Source: Biomphalaria glabrata (taxonomy: Eukaryota; Mollusca; Gastropoda; Planorbidae). From it: DNA of 64,000 nt. The notes beneath the pieces are model-generated. The model ran no database searches. It saw only the letters and a program-made list of their open reading frames with translations, and had not been told where the DNA came from. The stretch lies in NCBI RefSeq assembly GCF_947242115.1, contig NC_074716.1, positions 14,548,865 through 14,612,864 of the forward strand. Reading direction: 5' to 3'. Both the position numbers and the translations under genes were made by a program. Of the stretch, positions 1 through 10,313 are shown one piece after another (positions within the stretch are counted from its first letter, which is position 1; each line of letters begins with the position of its first letter).

Positions 1-700
1 AGACTTCAGAAAAATGTTTAGTAATTGAACTTTAGATATATATACAAATAGATATGAAGATTATTGTTAAAGAAAAATTGGTTGCAACATTTAAAAAAAA
101 TAGCTTTATAAATAAATAGTCAATAAAGTTTGAGACTTATGGGAGTTGTTTCCCCTGTCTGGTTACATATCTGACCGTACTAGATCTCGCTATGGTTTCC
201 AGTGAGATTTTGTATAATGTTATTACGTACGTACTTCCAAAATTGATGGTCATTCTATCGATCCACATTTAAACAACATTCCTCAGTCTCCACGTTAGCT
301 CTGCTTCCAAACAACCATCAAGCAACTCCCAGCCGGGATTAGTCCGATGGATCATTACACTTTTGTCACAGACCTCAACTACATCTCAGGCTGATGGGAG
401 TTGGAAAGAAAGAAACAAGAATCACTTTTTAAATGCATTTATAAAAACAAGAAAATCATTGAATAATACTTTAAAAAAACAAAAACAATGCTTATATTAA
501 GTGTAATTGTATCAGTAAGTCTGGATCAGTCATGTAAACATACCTCGGACTGACGTTGGCATAATAAATCTTCGTAATTGGAAATATTCTTAACAATTGT
601 TTTATTTATTATTATTATTATTATTATGTTAGAAACAAAGCCAGGGTCGAGTTTTGTCAAAGAGAAACAAAATTCAATGTAGTCTCTGTCTCTTTATTAG
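1..700. other. Non-coding stretch, nothing recognised
   Basis: AT-rich sequence with a short (ATT)n run near 605-626. I see no convincing exon, RNA gene or terminal repeat. The pyrimidine-rich tract ending in AG at 699-700 could be a splice acceptor for the doubtful exon that follows. Confidence 0.5.
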
Positions 701-799
701 TGTCCACTGAGGAATTTTCTGGTGATGTGGCAGGTCTGCAGCAGTACCGCACACTGACATGCAACGAGAATGTTCTTAGGAATGTTAAGGGTCTTGAAG
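701..799 (+). CDS. Possible internal exon, unknown protein
   Basis: A GC-balanced block in AT-rich surroundings. It is preceded by a pyrimidine tract and AG (699-700) and followed by a usable donor (GAAG then GTATCT at 800). The open frame reads STEEFSGDVAGLQQYRTL and continues through TCNENVLRNVKGLE. The exon would end in phase 1, whereas the cysteine-rich exon at 16806 starts in phase 0. The two cannot join directly, so a missing exon would be needed if both belong to one gene. The proposed donor lies in the first unit of a 47-bp tandem array. I do not recognise the protein. This could be chance. Confidence 0.25.
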
Positions 800-1118
800 G
801 TATCTGTGAGGTCAGTTGTTATTATCCCCTCGGTTGGGCCTTGAAGGTGTCTGTGAGGTCAGTTGTTATTATCCCCTCGGTTGGGCCTTGAAGGTGTCTG
901 TGAGGTCAGTTTTTTATTATCCCCTCGGTTGGACCATGAAGGTGTCTGTGAGGTCAGTTGTTATTATCCCATCGGTTGGGCCTTGAAGGTCTCTGTGAGG
1001 TCAGTTGTTATTATCCTCTCGATTGGGCCTTGAAGGTCTCTGTGAGGTCAGTTGTTATTATCCCCTCGATTGGGCCTTGAAGGTCTCTGTGAGGTCAGTT
1101 GTTATTATCCCCTCGGTT
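787..1118. repeat. Minisatellite, 47-bp unit, about 7 copies
   Basis: Tandem units of about 47 bp, each containing GTGAGGTCAGTTGTTATTAT then CCCCTCGGTTGGGCC. Copies differ by a few substitutions (GGTGTC/GGTCTC, CGGTT/CGATT). The open frame across it is only repeat translation. Confidence 0.9.
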
Positions 1119-1398
1119 GATATAACAATGGGGTATGGGGTATATTGTTGTTGTTTTTTTTGAAAACTTTTTCAATGCGCTGTGATCCTATCACTTGTCT
1201 GGACAGTTTGGAAGGGAAGAAGGGGATATCTTGGTGAAGGTTTACATGATCGTTTTTTAAATGCATAAAAAAATGTTCACTAAGTGTTCAAGAGTCCTCA
1301 AGAGAACTAATTGAACAATTCAATCTGTCAAGTACGATAACTTTCCCTTGTTCAAGATACCAAACAAAATAATTAATTACCTATAGTTGATTGGGAAG
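1119..1398. repeat. Plain AT-rich DNA ending in left part of a dispersed repeat
   Basis: No gene seen. From about 1350 (AACAAAATAATTAATTACC) it matches the left part of a dispersed repeat seen at 7290, 28540, 30770, 45740 and 45955. The rest of that repeat resumes after the SINE, near 1590, which suggests a nested insertion. Confidence 0.4.
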
Positions 1399-1600
1399 AG
1401 GGGCGCGGTGGCTTAGTGGTTAAGCGTTTGGCTTTTGAACCTGGGGTCCTGGGTTCGAATCTCGGTGAAGACTGTGATTTTGAATTTCGGGATCTCTAGG
1501 GCGCCCCTGAGTCCACCCAACTCTAATGGGTACCTGACTTAAGTTGGGGAAAGTAAAGGCGGTTGGTCGTTGTGCGTTGTATTCTTGTGTTGTCCGAAAT
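1399..1600 (+). repeat. tRNA-derived SINE (family A)
   Basis: The head is tRNA-like: GGGGCGCGGTGGCTTAGTGG contains an A-box-like element and GGGTTCGAATC a B-box-like element, spaced as in an internal Pol III promoter. A body follows with GAGTCCACCC and AAGTAAAGGCGGTTGGTC. The same body recurs at 9690-9953, 27200-27405, 31235-31470 and 38657-38852. It is a SINE, not a functional tRNA: the acceptor stem does not close. Confidence 0.8.
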
Positions 1601-2952
1601 TGGGTGTGGGAAAAATAACGTGAACAAACTTTGAGCTAGACAAACAGAGTTGATATATAAGCTTTGTAAAAAAAAAGGGAACGACCTGAATTCGAACTTA
1701 AGGCCTAAGTCACCTCAGTATCTTCAAGTCATGGCCTCCTAAGTCACCTCAGTATCTTCAAGCCATGTGTTCGGAAAGTAATTGAATGATTGGAAGGAGA
1801 GAAACAATGAACACAATGTTTGGTTATAAACAAATGACTGGGATGGTAAGTTTCCTATCAAGTGTCAATTGATAAAAAGCGATATTGGAATAACACAGTT
1901 TACAATCGTAATTTATTTATTGATTCTATGGCCATTTCGTTTCCTCTAGAAATATATTCATAACTTGTCAACAACTTCAAGTAGATCTAGTAGGTCTAGA
2001 CATGAGGTCTACTCATTTACTTGGAAAGGTTTTAGACTCTCAGTTACAAATACCGATAAGGATGAAAAAGAAACGCATAAAGTTTGAGTGTGTGCGTGTT
2101 ATGAAAGTTTGTGTATGTGTTTAGATCTATGTAGGCTGTAAGCTATACAATTAAACTTATTGACAGTTTGTACATAAAAAAAAAAAACAGATTTACTCAT
2201 AGAAAGATATCTACATGTAGGTTGTAGAGACTAGGGTCTCAAATCAATACACATTCCTGTGATTATATAACTTTTTTTTTGGAGGGGGGGGGGAGGGCAG
2301 GGTGATTGTCTAGATTTTTTCTTATCTTACCTCTTTCCCATTTTCACCTCTCTGTCTTTTCTCTATGTCTTTCCTCTCCCTCACTCTTTCATCTCTCTCT
2401 TTCTCTCTCTCTCTCTCTCTTCTATTCTCCTTCTCCGTTTCTTTTCTTCTTATCTCTTCCGTTTCTCTCTGCTTATTTCTTTCTCCTTCTCTTACCTCCC
2501 CTGCCCTCCTGCGGGCTCCACTCTCGTCCTGTGCTCGCTCATTGCGTGACCTCATCTCAGTAAGCTACTTTGGCCACGCAAATAAACTGCCTGGTTGAAG
2601 GTAATGAATTGACTGGTCTCAGCCGGACATCAGGCCGCTAAAGCTGTCTTTACACAGAAATCAAATGTTTTATTTCGGGACATTTACCGTACGCCGTGGA
2701 TCTGGAGATGGACAAGATTAGTTCGGACTGATACATAATGTGAGCTCCTCTGTGCGAGAGCGACAAAGTTATGTATGGTCAAAGTGATCTTGTCATCAGA
2801 GCGTCCTGTCTGACCTTTGATCTCTGGGAGCTGGGGAAAAAAGGTGGGGGGGAGGTGCTGTTAAGCGACTTGTTGATTATTGAATTCGTAATGAGCCTTT
2901 TTCTTTATTCAGTGTGTCTCTTTCTATGTGATGTCTATGACGTGTCTTTCTG
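1600..2952. other. Non-coding, low-complexity tracts
   Basis: The tail of a dispersed repeat (AACAGAGTTGATATATAAGC, 1640-1660) is followed by a short local duplication (1695-1765), poly-T and poly-G tracts (2271-2295) and a pyrimidine-rich stretch (2320-2510, CT runs). The open frames there are biased-composition artefacts. No gene recognised. Confidence 0.5.
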
Positions 2953-3105
2953 TCTATATGATATGAGTATTGGATATGTGTCTGTATCTTTATGGCATGT
3001 GTGTCTATCTACTTTATATGTCTGTGTCTATATGATATGAGTATTGGATATGTGTCTGTATCTTTATGGCATGTGTGTCTATCTACTTTATATGTCTGTG
3101 TCTAT
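2953..3105. repeat. Tandem duplication, 74-bp unit, 2 copies
   Basis: Two near-identical copies of a 74-bp block beginning TATATGATATGAGTATTGGA. They sit in a region rich in TGTGTCT/TATATGT words. Confidence 0.8.
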
Positions 3106-3194
3106 AAGACAATAGTTTCTGTTTATATCATATGTGTCTCCGTTGATATGACTCATTTTCTGTCTATATGAAGTGTGTCTCTGTTGCTGTTGTG

Positions 3195-3683
3195 TCAGCT
3201 CCTATCCTAGAGTAGGATATGACATAATCCTGCAGGTAACTGATCTATCTTAGAGTAGGATATGGCATAGGCCTACATGTAAATGATCTATCTTAGAGTA
3301 GGGCATGACATAGGCCTACAGGTAAAAGATCTATCTTAGAGTAGGATATGGCATAGGCCTACATGTAAAAGATCTATCTTATAGTAGGGCATGACATAGG
3401 CCTACAGGTAAAAGATCTATCTTAGAGTAGGATATAGCATAGGCCTACATGTAAAAGATCTATCTTATAGTAGGGCATGACATAGGCCTACAGGTAAAAG
3501 ATCTATCTTATAGTAGGGCATGACATAGGCCTACAGGTAAAAGATCTATCTTATAGTAGGGCATGACATAGGCCTACAGGTAAATGATCTATCTTAGAGT
3601 AGGGCATGACATAGGCCTACAGGTAAAAGATCTATCTTAGACAGTAGGTTATGACATAGGCCTAAAGGTAAATGACCTATCAG
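3195..3683. repeat. Minisatellite, 43-bp unit, about 11 copies
   Basis: Units of about 43 bp, each with GATCTATCTTAGAGTAGG (or TATAGTAGG), CATGACATAGGCC and TACAGGTAAAA. Units alternate between GGATATGGCAT and GGGCATGACAT variants, which suggests a higher-order duplication of two unit types. Confidence 0.9.
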
Positions 3684-3950
3684 GGCTTTACCTTTGTCTT
3701 TAGTGCGTGTTTCGTATGTTTGGTGTGACTTAAATATGTTTCTTTAATAACGATCTCTGTATATCTTGTCTAGTGTCTAATTTGTATATATATTCTGCGG
3801 GCCTTAGTTTGTGTATTACTAATCTAGTGGATTGGATTTATATATATATATGTCAAACTAAGATAATGTTCCTTTTCGAGTTTTTTTTTCTTTCGCCTCG
3901 AAAATAAAAGTAGTTTAGCGAAATAGGTTTACTCGTTAAGCCGATACATC
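3684..3950. other. Non-coding, nothing recognised
   Basis: AT-rich DNA with short TA runs (3837-3851). No gene or clear repeat beyond that. Confidence 0.4.
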
Positions 3951-4228
3951 CATATATATTAACAAGGTTACAAAGACAGTTTGCGTAGAAACACAAACTC
4001 AAAATCGGCCCCCGAAGTGATCCACCTAGAGTCTTCACCAGGATTCGAACACGGGACTTCCGGTTCCAGGTGCTTTACCCCTCAGCCACAGCATATCCAT
4101 ATATTTATTTAGAGTACACTTATATTTTTAAATAATTATTATTAACCTTATCCATACATTTAAAATTAACATGTTACATGTATTAAAGAGAAACTAAAAA
4201 AGATGTATTCTTCTAACAAAATTAGATA
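3951..4228 (-). repeat. SINE-containing dispersed repeat (family B)
   Basis: Reverse-complement counterpart of 43754-44015. Read on the minus strand, an AT-rich leader is followed by a tRNA-like head (GTGGCTGAGGGGTAAAGC as A-box region, GTGTTCGAATCCTGG as B box). A body follows with CGGGGGCCGATTTTGAG and a CTGTCTTTGTAACCTTG end. Homology with the other copy extends about 130 bp upstream of the tRNA-like head, so the mobile unit may be longer than a plain tRNA-SINE. The body alone also occurs at 42805. Confidence 0.7.
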
Positions 4229-5698
4229 AATTGGCAACACGAAAAAAAAATTCTGACCTACTTTAAGCTACAGTTGTGTACAAATGACTTAACAAGACTT
4301 TCTCCTCGCAAATAAAAATTAATATCTCCATTGTCATTTGTCATACAAACTAGACATAGATCTAGTTAGATCTAGACCTACTTTTAGATTTAAATCTATA
4401 TTCAAGATCTAAGTCTAGGTCTAGAACTAGATCTAAGTCTACATCTAAAAATAGATCTAAATTCCAAGTCTAGTCTAGAATTAGATCGAAGAAAGAATCT
4501 TGATATAGAATCTACTATATCTAGACTAAAACTCATATGAATTTACACGTTTAATCTCAAAATTACTATACCTAGGCCAATGTTATGATCATGAATAATA
4601 GGCCTTTTGTTAACGGGTAATGCCATTACTAATGTATACTATGCTGTTCGTATCCGATTCATTTCTTAATGTGATACTATTGTTTACATAATAAATAAAT
4701 CTGCACCCCTTAGCTGTCAGAAGATAAATTATTGCCTTAATAATTAAAATTTTGTTCAAATTATTAATACATTTATTATAAATATATCTAGATCTGGGCT
4801 CTATTTAGTCTTATTTAGACTGTCAAGTGTAGGCCCCTATAATGAGGATATGTCAAAACTGCGCTATAAAAGTAGTTCGTTATTTTTTAAACTTATAACT
4901 AAAACGAAGTTCGTATCAAAATTCTTTTTTAGAAACTACATTTGAATCAGTATTCTATTCAATGAGTTAGTTAATAAATGGAAAATATATTTTATAATAA
5001 TCTATTGACACTTTTACCAGTGTGACCTTAGATGCAATTTTTTTTTACCAATACGCGAATCTATTAATGTTGCTTGAGTTATTAATGAGTTTTAATTACC
5101 TTTTTAAAAAAGTTACCACCCCGGAAGTTTTTCACTGAAAAGAGGAGTAATTTTTTGAAAAATATGCTTGCATAGATAATTTTTTAAGTTAGATAGTTCA
5201 CTTTCGGAAAAAAAAAAAAAAGTAGCCGTTGCATCAGAACTTTGAATGATCTAAAAAATCATGATGACCGATTTTCATTTTTTCTTCTAGTTTCTGAGAT
5301 CTAAACGGGACGTACGGAGGAAAGACGGACGGACGGACAGACATGCCACACACAACTAATAGCGTCTTTTCCCCTTTCGGGGGCCGCTAAAAACGAAAGA
5401 AGCGCGAGATGAATGAAATATAAATTACAATTAAAACGGATTTACCCGATTTGTTAAATAAATGGGATTATAAAGTACGTCAGGACGTCTAAATTCGCAG
5501 ATATAAGGAACGAATTTATGTAAAAATGCTTTTGAAACACAAATTTGAAGGTTAATTTTATTAGATAATGAAATCAATAGACTATATTTTGTACTTTTAT
5601 GTGTCAAAGTAAAAAACTATCTGTGCTAAGTAAACATGGCCTAGATCCTTGAAATAGTAATACTTTCATAGAGTTGGGCAACTTTTTTTTTTAGGGTC
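4229..5698. other. AT-rich intergenic DNA with CTAGATCT island
   Basis: 4340-4520 is dense in AGATCTAG/CTAGATCT palindromic words. 5100-5395 holds a dispersed repeat (ATGCTTGCATAGATAATTTTT, GTAGCCGTTGCATCAGAACT, ending in GGACGGACGGACAGACA), also seen near 15355-15490 and 18350-18500. No gene recognised. Confidence 0.5.
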
Positions 5699-5704
5699 TT
5701 AAGT

Positions 5705-5885
5705 TTGTTTTAGGGCTACTATACATACATCACGGTTCCAGTTAGTATCCAAGGTACATTTATGCCATGTTTTATCAAGATTGGTGAAACGGTTTTGATT
5801 TCTATAAGGAACATTTATACATACGCCTACACTTTCTGGTTTATAGTGTGGATAACTAATAACAATGTCTCTGTTGATGGATGAT
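5705..5885 (+). repeat. LINE (RTE-like) 3' tail remnant
   Basis: Contains AACATTTATACATACGCC and GCCATGTTTTATCAAGATTG followed by GGTTTTGATTTCTAT, closely matching 31100-31220. The wording (tolerant T-rich text then CATACATACA) is typical of 3' ends of RTE-like retroposons; the family name is inferred. Confidence 0.45.
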
Positions 5886-6300
5886 CTCATTGGATGTTTC
5901 TGTTACATGTCAACTCTTACTTGAACAAGACTTCATGTCCAGTTTCCATATTGAAGATCAAACATTGGCTTGATCGATAGTTCCATTTCAACAAGTGGAA
6001 ACAGCCACGAACTATTTCTATCAGCTGCTCTGGCATATTCCTGCTAGTCTCTCCATATATATGGTAGATGTCATTTGTGTATTATCAATACTTCTTAAGA
6101 TCAATCAATTCGATTATGGACAACATCATCTGTTGTGTCTCGTTTGGGTTTTTTTTCTGGGGGTTTTTCTTCTCATCATTTCTCTTCTCTCATTCTTTAT
6201 CCCTCTTTTCTCTTTATTCTTTTCTTTTCTCTTTTCTTTTACGCTTCTCGTCTCGTGAACCTTTTTCTTTCATTCTTTTTCTTCTTTTTTCTTTTTTTTT

Positions 6301-6338
<38 letters not shown>

Positions 6339-7031
6339 ACTATATTTGTTGCTCCCTTTAATAATAGACTCTTGTACTATGTTTGTTGCCATGTCTGAAG
6401 TACTATTAAAACCAATTTTACAGTATGCTAATTAGATGTAGGTATCACGGATCAAATTGTGACCTTTCTAGGTGTGAAAATGTCAACGATGACATCCAGT
6501 CTTTCATTTCTCTGGAAACAAAGTGAAGAATGTCAAAATGGCAACAGTTTGTAACGAACAAAATTGTCAGTCGATGTGTCACTCTACTGAGTGCTGCTCT
6601 CTAACAGAAGAGATAAACACTATCTTAGCTCACCAGAATCTTGGATGTCGTTTTGTACAAGCAGTGAGGCTCTCTTTAACAGGATATAGAACGTCCAGTA
6701 GCCCACCAATGAGGTCTGGGGGAGGATATATATGGAAACCATCCATGATCCTTTTATTTACGTTCCAGGACAGCGTTGCAAGGACTCTGAAATAGTTGCA
6801 TCTAATTGTTCGCTTTCATATATGTATATGTGAAATTGCATTCATTATTTTGAATCAACCATGTCATTTTAAAATTAATTTGAAGTAATCTAGACTAACA
6901 CTAATAAATATTTTGCGATTGGAAATGTTTGTATCAATTGTTTTTTTTTAAGCCCAACTTTCATGTTTATGAGCAAGCCCAGTACGCGCTGCTTCAATCA
7001 CTTTTATAGACCAGTTTTTGTGTGTGTGTGT

Positions 7032-7078
<47 letters not shown>

Positions 7079-7289
7079 GAGGGGTATTTGGGACGTTTTT
7101 TTTTTAAAGATGTTCTAGACTAAATTCAAATTTAAGGTCTTGAGCCTCCATGGCGTAAAGCCGACTGCTAGCCACTGAGCTATTCAAGCACTTATACAAA
7201 TATTACGTTTGTTAGTTTAATGTTTTTTGTGTGAACGGCCTAATTCTCCACAAAAGGCTTATCTATTTTTTTTCGCTTAGTTCATAGTC
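5886..7289. other. Non-coding, polypyrimidine and (TG)n tracts
   Basis: Pyrimidine-rich DNA at 6140-6350 includes (TGTC)n at 6301-6322 and a CT run. A (TG)n run lies at 7018-7076. A 60-bp segment at 6415-6475 (ATGCTAATTAGATG) recurs at 7917-7975. The open frame at 6523-6795 is cysteine-containing, but I could not connect it to any gene. Confidence 0.5.
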
Positions 7290-7480
7290 TACATAAAATA
7301 AAATGAGTTAATTACGACTGATTAAGAAATCGATTAATATTTTTGATTGATTTGTGTTTAGTCATCGACAATGAATAATTGTGCAAAGTTTAAATTTGAA
7401 CCAAGAATGGAAAGTGAGAGAAATAACTTGTCAAAGATTCCACCCAGACAGACAGGCAGAGTGAGCTTTTTAGAAAATAT
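7290..7480 (+). repeat. Dispersed repeat DR1
   Basis: Shares the string of words ATTAATTACCA / GACTAATT / ATTGATTTGTG / CATCGACAATGAATAATTG / TTTGAACCAAGAATGGAAAG / GACAGACAGGCAGAGTGAG with copies at 28540-28720, 30770-30960, 45740-45900 and 45955-46115, all on the plus strand. No coding capacity; class unknown. Confidence 0.6.
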
Positions 7481-9487
7481 AACTACTCATGTGATCATTT
7501 TTGCTCTTTTTTTTTTTTTTTGCTGCCACTGGTAACACGCGTTTACAAAGATCCAGTAAATAATAAAAAAGAAAGCTAGAAGACTGCCTGTGTGGTCATA
7601 ACTCAAAGTTGTAATGGTCAAAGTGGAAAGAAAATGTGTAACACCACAGGGAGCTTCTAAAGGTTAAATGAAGATGACTTTTGGTATTGTCAGACTTTCT
7701 AAATACAGCTTCGAATTCACGTCTACCATCATTGCTGCCATCTTGTTTGTCTGCATAGCATCAATATCCAGCTTCTAACAATACGATTTGTACGTTCTTT
7801 TTCGTTTAGTGAGAACTGTTTGAATGACGATAGGCGGAATTTGGACCAAAGAATACAGTTTGATTAAGACTTATTGAAACTCAATCAATGGCGATATTCT
7901 TACTACAATTAATTTTTTTTTTTACAATATGCTAATTAGATGTAAGTATCATGGGTCAAAAAGTGACCTTTGTCCCTTTCACATCGTGTAGTGTATCGTC
8001 TGCAAACTGTAAAGTATTAATATTATTACTCATAAAAGTAGTTCCATAAAGGGAAAACAAAAGTTCAAAATATTAAACAAAAAACAAGTGTTTGAAGAAA
8101 GAAAAAAAAAAAAAGTGCGTCATTAAAAATGAGAGCAGAAGTGATGCTGTTAGAAGTACAGGCCGAGGAGGGGCTTGCAAGAGGAGGTCCACTTTTGTGT
8201 TTCATTTAATAGGAACATCAAAATTTCTGTCATTAATTTAATTTAAGATGCATAATTACGAAAGATATTATGAAAGCAATTATTGGAATTAGATTGAAGC
8301 TGATTGCGTCCCCCACAATGCACTGATAGACCTTGTGTCCTGTTGGCTATGTGTCGGTCAGTCGGTCAGTTTCTTTTTTTTTTTGTTGTAGCTTTCGTCT
8401 TTATTTGTTCACCTCTCTCTCTCTCTGTCCATCTCTCTCCCTCTTGTTGTTCCATCTCTGTAGTAATTACTCTTGTGACAGTTTGTGTTTCATCCTAAAG
8501 CTCCTATCCCCTACAGACTAGACTAAAGGTTTAAGTGTTCCCCTCCCCTACCTCGTATTACATCGCTTCAGACAGTGGCTACTAGGTGTGGGGTTGTCAG
8601 TGTCTGTGTACGTGTGTGTGTATGTGTATGTGTGAGTGTGTCATTACGTTTCACTCAGCTATAACGACCTGTGAAACTCTGCCAGATGTGCCTGTAGTTA
8701 TCGCATTAGTCCAAGAGGATTCAAGTCATTAGGGCCAGCTTGTGATTTCAGACAAATTACCACGGATGCCTATCAGATTTTTTTGAGGGAAATACCCAGT
8801 AATGTGAAAATACCCTCTTCTTTCTTTTTTTTTCTTTGGTCATTCATTTTCTACGTGAGTGTGTTTTGGAAAGAGGAGGAGGAGGGGGGGGGGAGGAGGT
8901 GAGAGATTATGAAAACCAATACAATCAAACGTATAAACGAAGATATAGAACCATAATGAGCCTACTTAAATGTCCTCCGGTCCTAAGTACAGATAAAATC
9001 GATAACATATTTACGCAGTTATGGGGTTAACACCATGGTTCCAAATGTCACAGCATTTATATCTGGTGAGAATACCCAGCTTTCATAACACTGTTAATAC
9101 AAATACGCTAACACATCTTTTTAAACTATATCTGGTAGAATCACCAAAGGTCTTACAACACAGACAATAAAATATACAAATCGTTTCCAAGTAAAAAAAA
9201 AAGTATAGTAAAAAAATAAAACTAGCTGTTACAGGTAAATCTTTTCAAACAAACCTAAACTTAAAAAATACATATTTAAAAATACATTTTTTAATTCGCA
9301 AACATAAAAATTGAAGTTGCGTATCAACACATTTAAATGCTCATCTGTAAGACAAAAGTCACTAGGAACAGTGGCTGTTTCTGTATCATATACAAATACC
9401 AAAATGCTCTCTCTCTCCCTCTCTCTGTATATATATATATATATATACATACATAAAGAGACAGACAGACAGACAGATAGATAGATA
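7481..9487. other. Non-coding, no gene recognised
   Basis: AT-rich with poly-T, (CT)n at 8409-8430 and TG-rich 8600-8640. Contains the second copy (7917-7975) of the short repeat at 6415. TA and GACA/GATA microsatellites lie at 9426-9490. Confidence 0.5.
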
Positions 9488-9665
9488 GATTATAGATTAT
9501 AGGACACCCACTGCTGATGACAGACGTAGACGGCGAAAAGAGAAACTAGTTCGACAAACGTCGGACAACGGTTATGTCTGCACTGGAGTTTGCTAAATAT
9601 GTAGGTCACAGCTAGGACTCCCACTGTACTTCTTATTAATCGTAAGACTCGAAGAAAAGCATTAT
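9488..9665 (+). mobile_element. LINE 3'-end fragment (zinc-finger tail), decayed
   Basis: Nucleotide match to the better preserved copy at 25905-26180: both contain GACGGCGAAAAG, GGACAA(C/T)GGTTATG, ATATGTAGGTCACAGCT and a 3' end rich in AAGAC-AAGC followed by AT repeats. The copy has in-frame stops and a degraded zinc finger. It is truncated at its left side and is a plain LINE remnant. Confidence 0.7.
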
Positions 9666-9689
9666 ATATATAAATTTATAGTAAAAAAG

Positions 9690-9953
9690 TAAAGTCCCCC
9701 ATTTAGACCTTTGCGATCTATATGGCAGATCATGTCATCTGTTTGTGGCCCACAGTTAACGAGGGTCCCATGTGGCCAGCACAATGACCAACTGTCTTTA
9801 CTTTCCTTAACTAGTTTCAAGTACCCATTAAAGCTGGGTGAACTCAGAGGCGCCCAAAAAAAACGAAATTAAAATCCCACTCTTCACCAGGATTCGAACC
9901 CGGGGCCTCGGTTCGAAAGAAAAGCGCTTTACCGCGCAGCAACTGCGCCCCAA
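9690..9953 (-). repeat. tRNA-derived SINE (family A), near full length
   Basis: Minus-strand head begins GGGGCGCAGTTGCTGCGCGG (A-box region). CGGGTTCGAATCCTGGTGAA (B box) follows, then GAGTTCACCCAGCTTTAATG, GTGCTGGCCACATGG and a 3' end GATCTGCCATATAGATCGC. This is the most complete family A copy in the window, about 264 bp, and defines the element length. Confidence 0.8.
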
Positions 9954-10000
9954 TATATTTACATATAGCTTCATCCTTAAACTTCAACACGAATGTTTCG

Positions 10001-10313
10001 CTGAGATGTAGCTGTGAGATGTAGCTGTGAGATGTAGCTGTGAGATGTAGCTGTGAGATGTAGCCGTGAGATGTAGCTGTAAGATGTAGCTGTGAGATGT
10101 AGCTGTAAGATGTAGCTGTGAGGTGTAGCTGTGAGATGTAGATGTGAGATGTAGCTGTGATATGTAGCCGTGAGATGTAGCTGTGAGATGTAGTTGTGAG
10201 ATATAGCCGTGAGATGTAGCTGTGAGATGTAGCTGTGAGATGTAGCTGTGAGATGTAGCTGTAAGATGTAGCTGTAAGATGTAGCTGTGAGATGTAGCTG
10301 TGAGATGTAGCTG
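10001..10313. repeat. Minisatellite, 13-bp unit, about 24 copies
   Basis: GTGAGATGTAGCT repeated with single-base variants (GTAAGATG, GTAGCC). Since 3 x 13 = 39, the translation repeats every 13 residues, which produces the long minus-strand open frame 9844-10344. That frame is an artefact of the repeat plus SINE. Confidence 0.95.

Noticed and set aside
787-1118. Possible CRISPR-like or spaced-repeat array
   Set aside because: Units are contiguous with no unique spacers, and the window is eukaryotic.
1399-1475. Possible functional tRNA
   Set aside because: A and B boxes are present, but the acceptor stem does not close and the sequence recurs as the head of a dispersed SINE.
2306-2598. Overlapping open frames on both strands in pyrimidine-rich DNA
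   Set aside because: Composition artefact of CT runs; both strands are open at once.
6523-6795. 90-aa open frame with several cysteines (CNEQNCQSMCHSTECCS)
   Set aside because: It slightly recalls the Cys-rich exons, but there is no convincing splice pattern, and phase and spacing do not fit. Left as unsupported.
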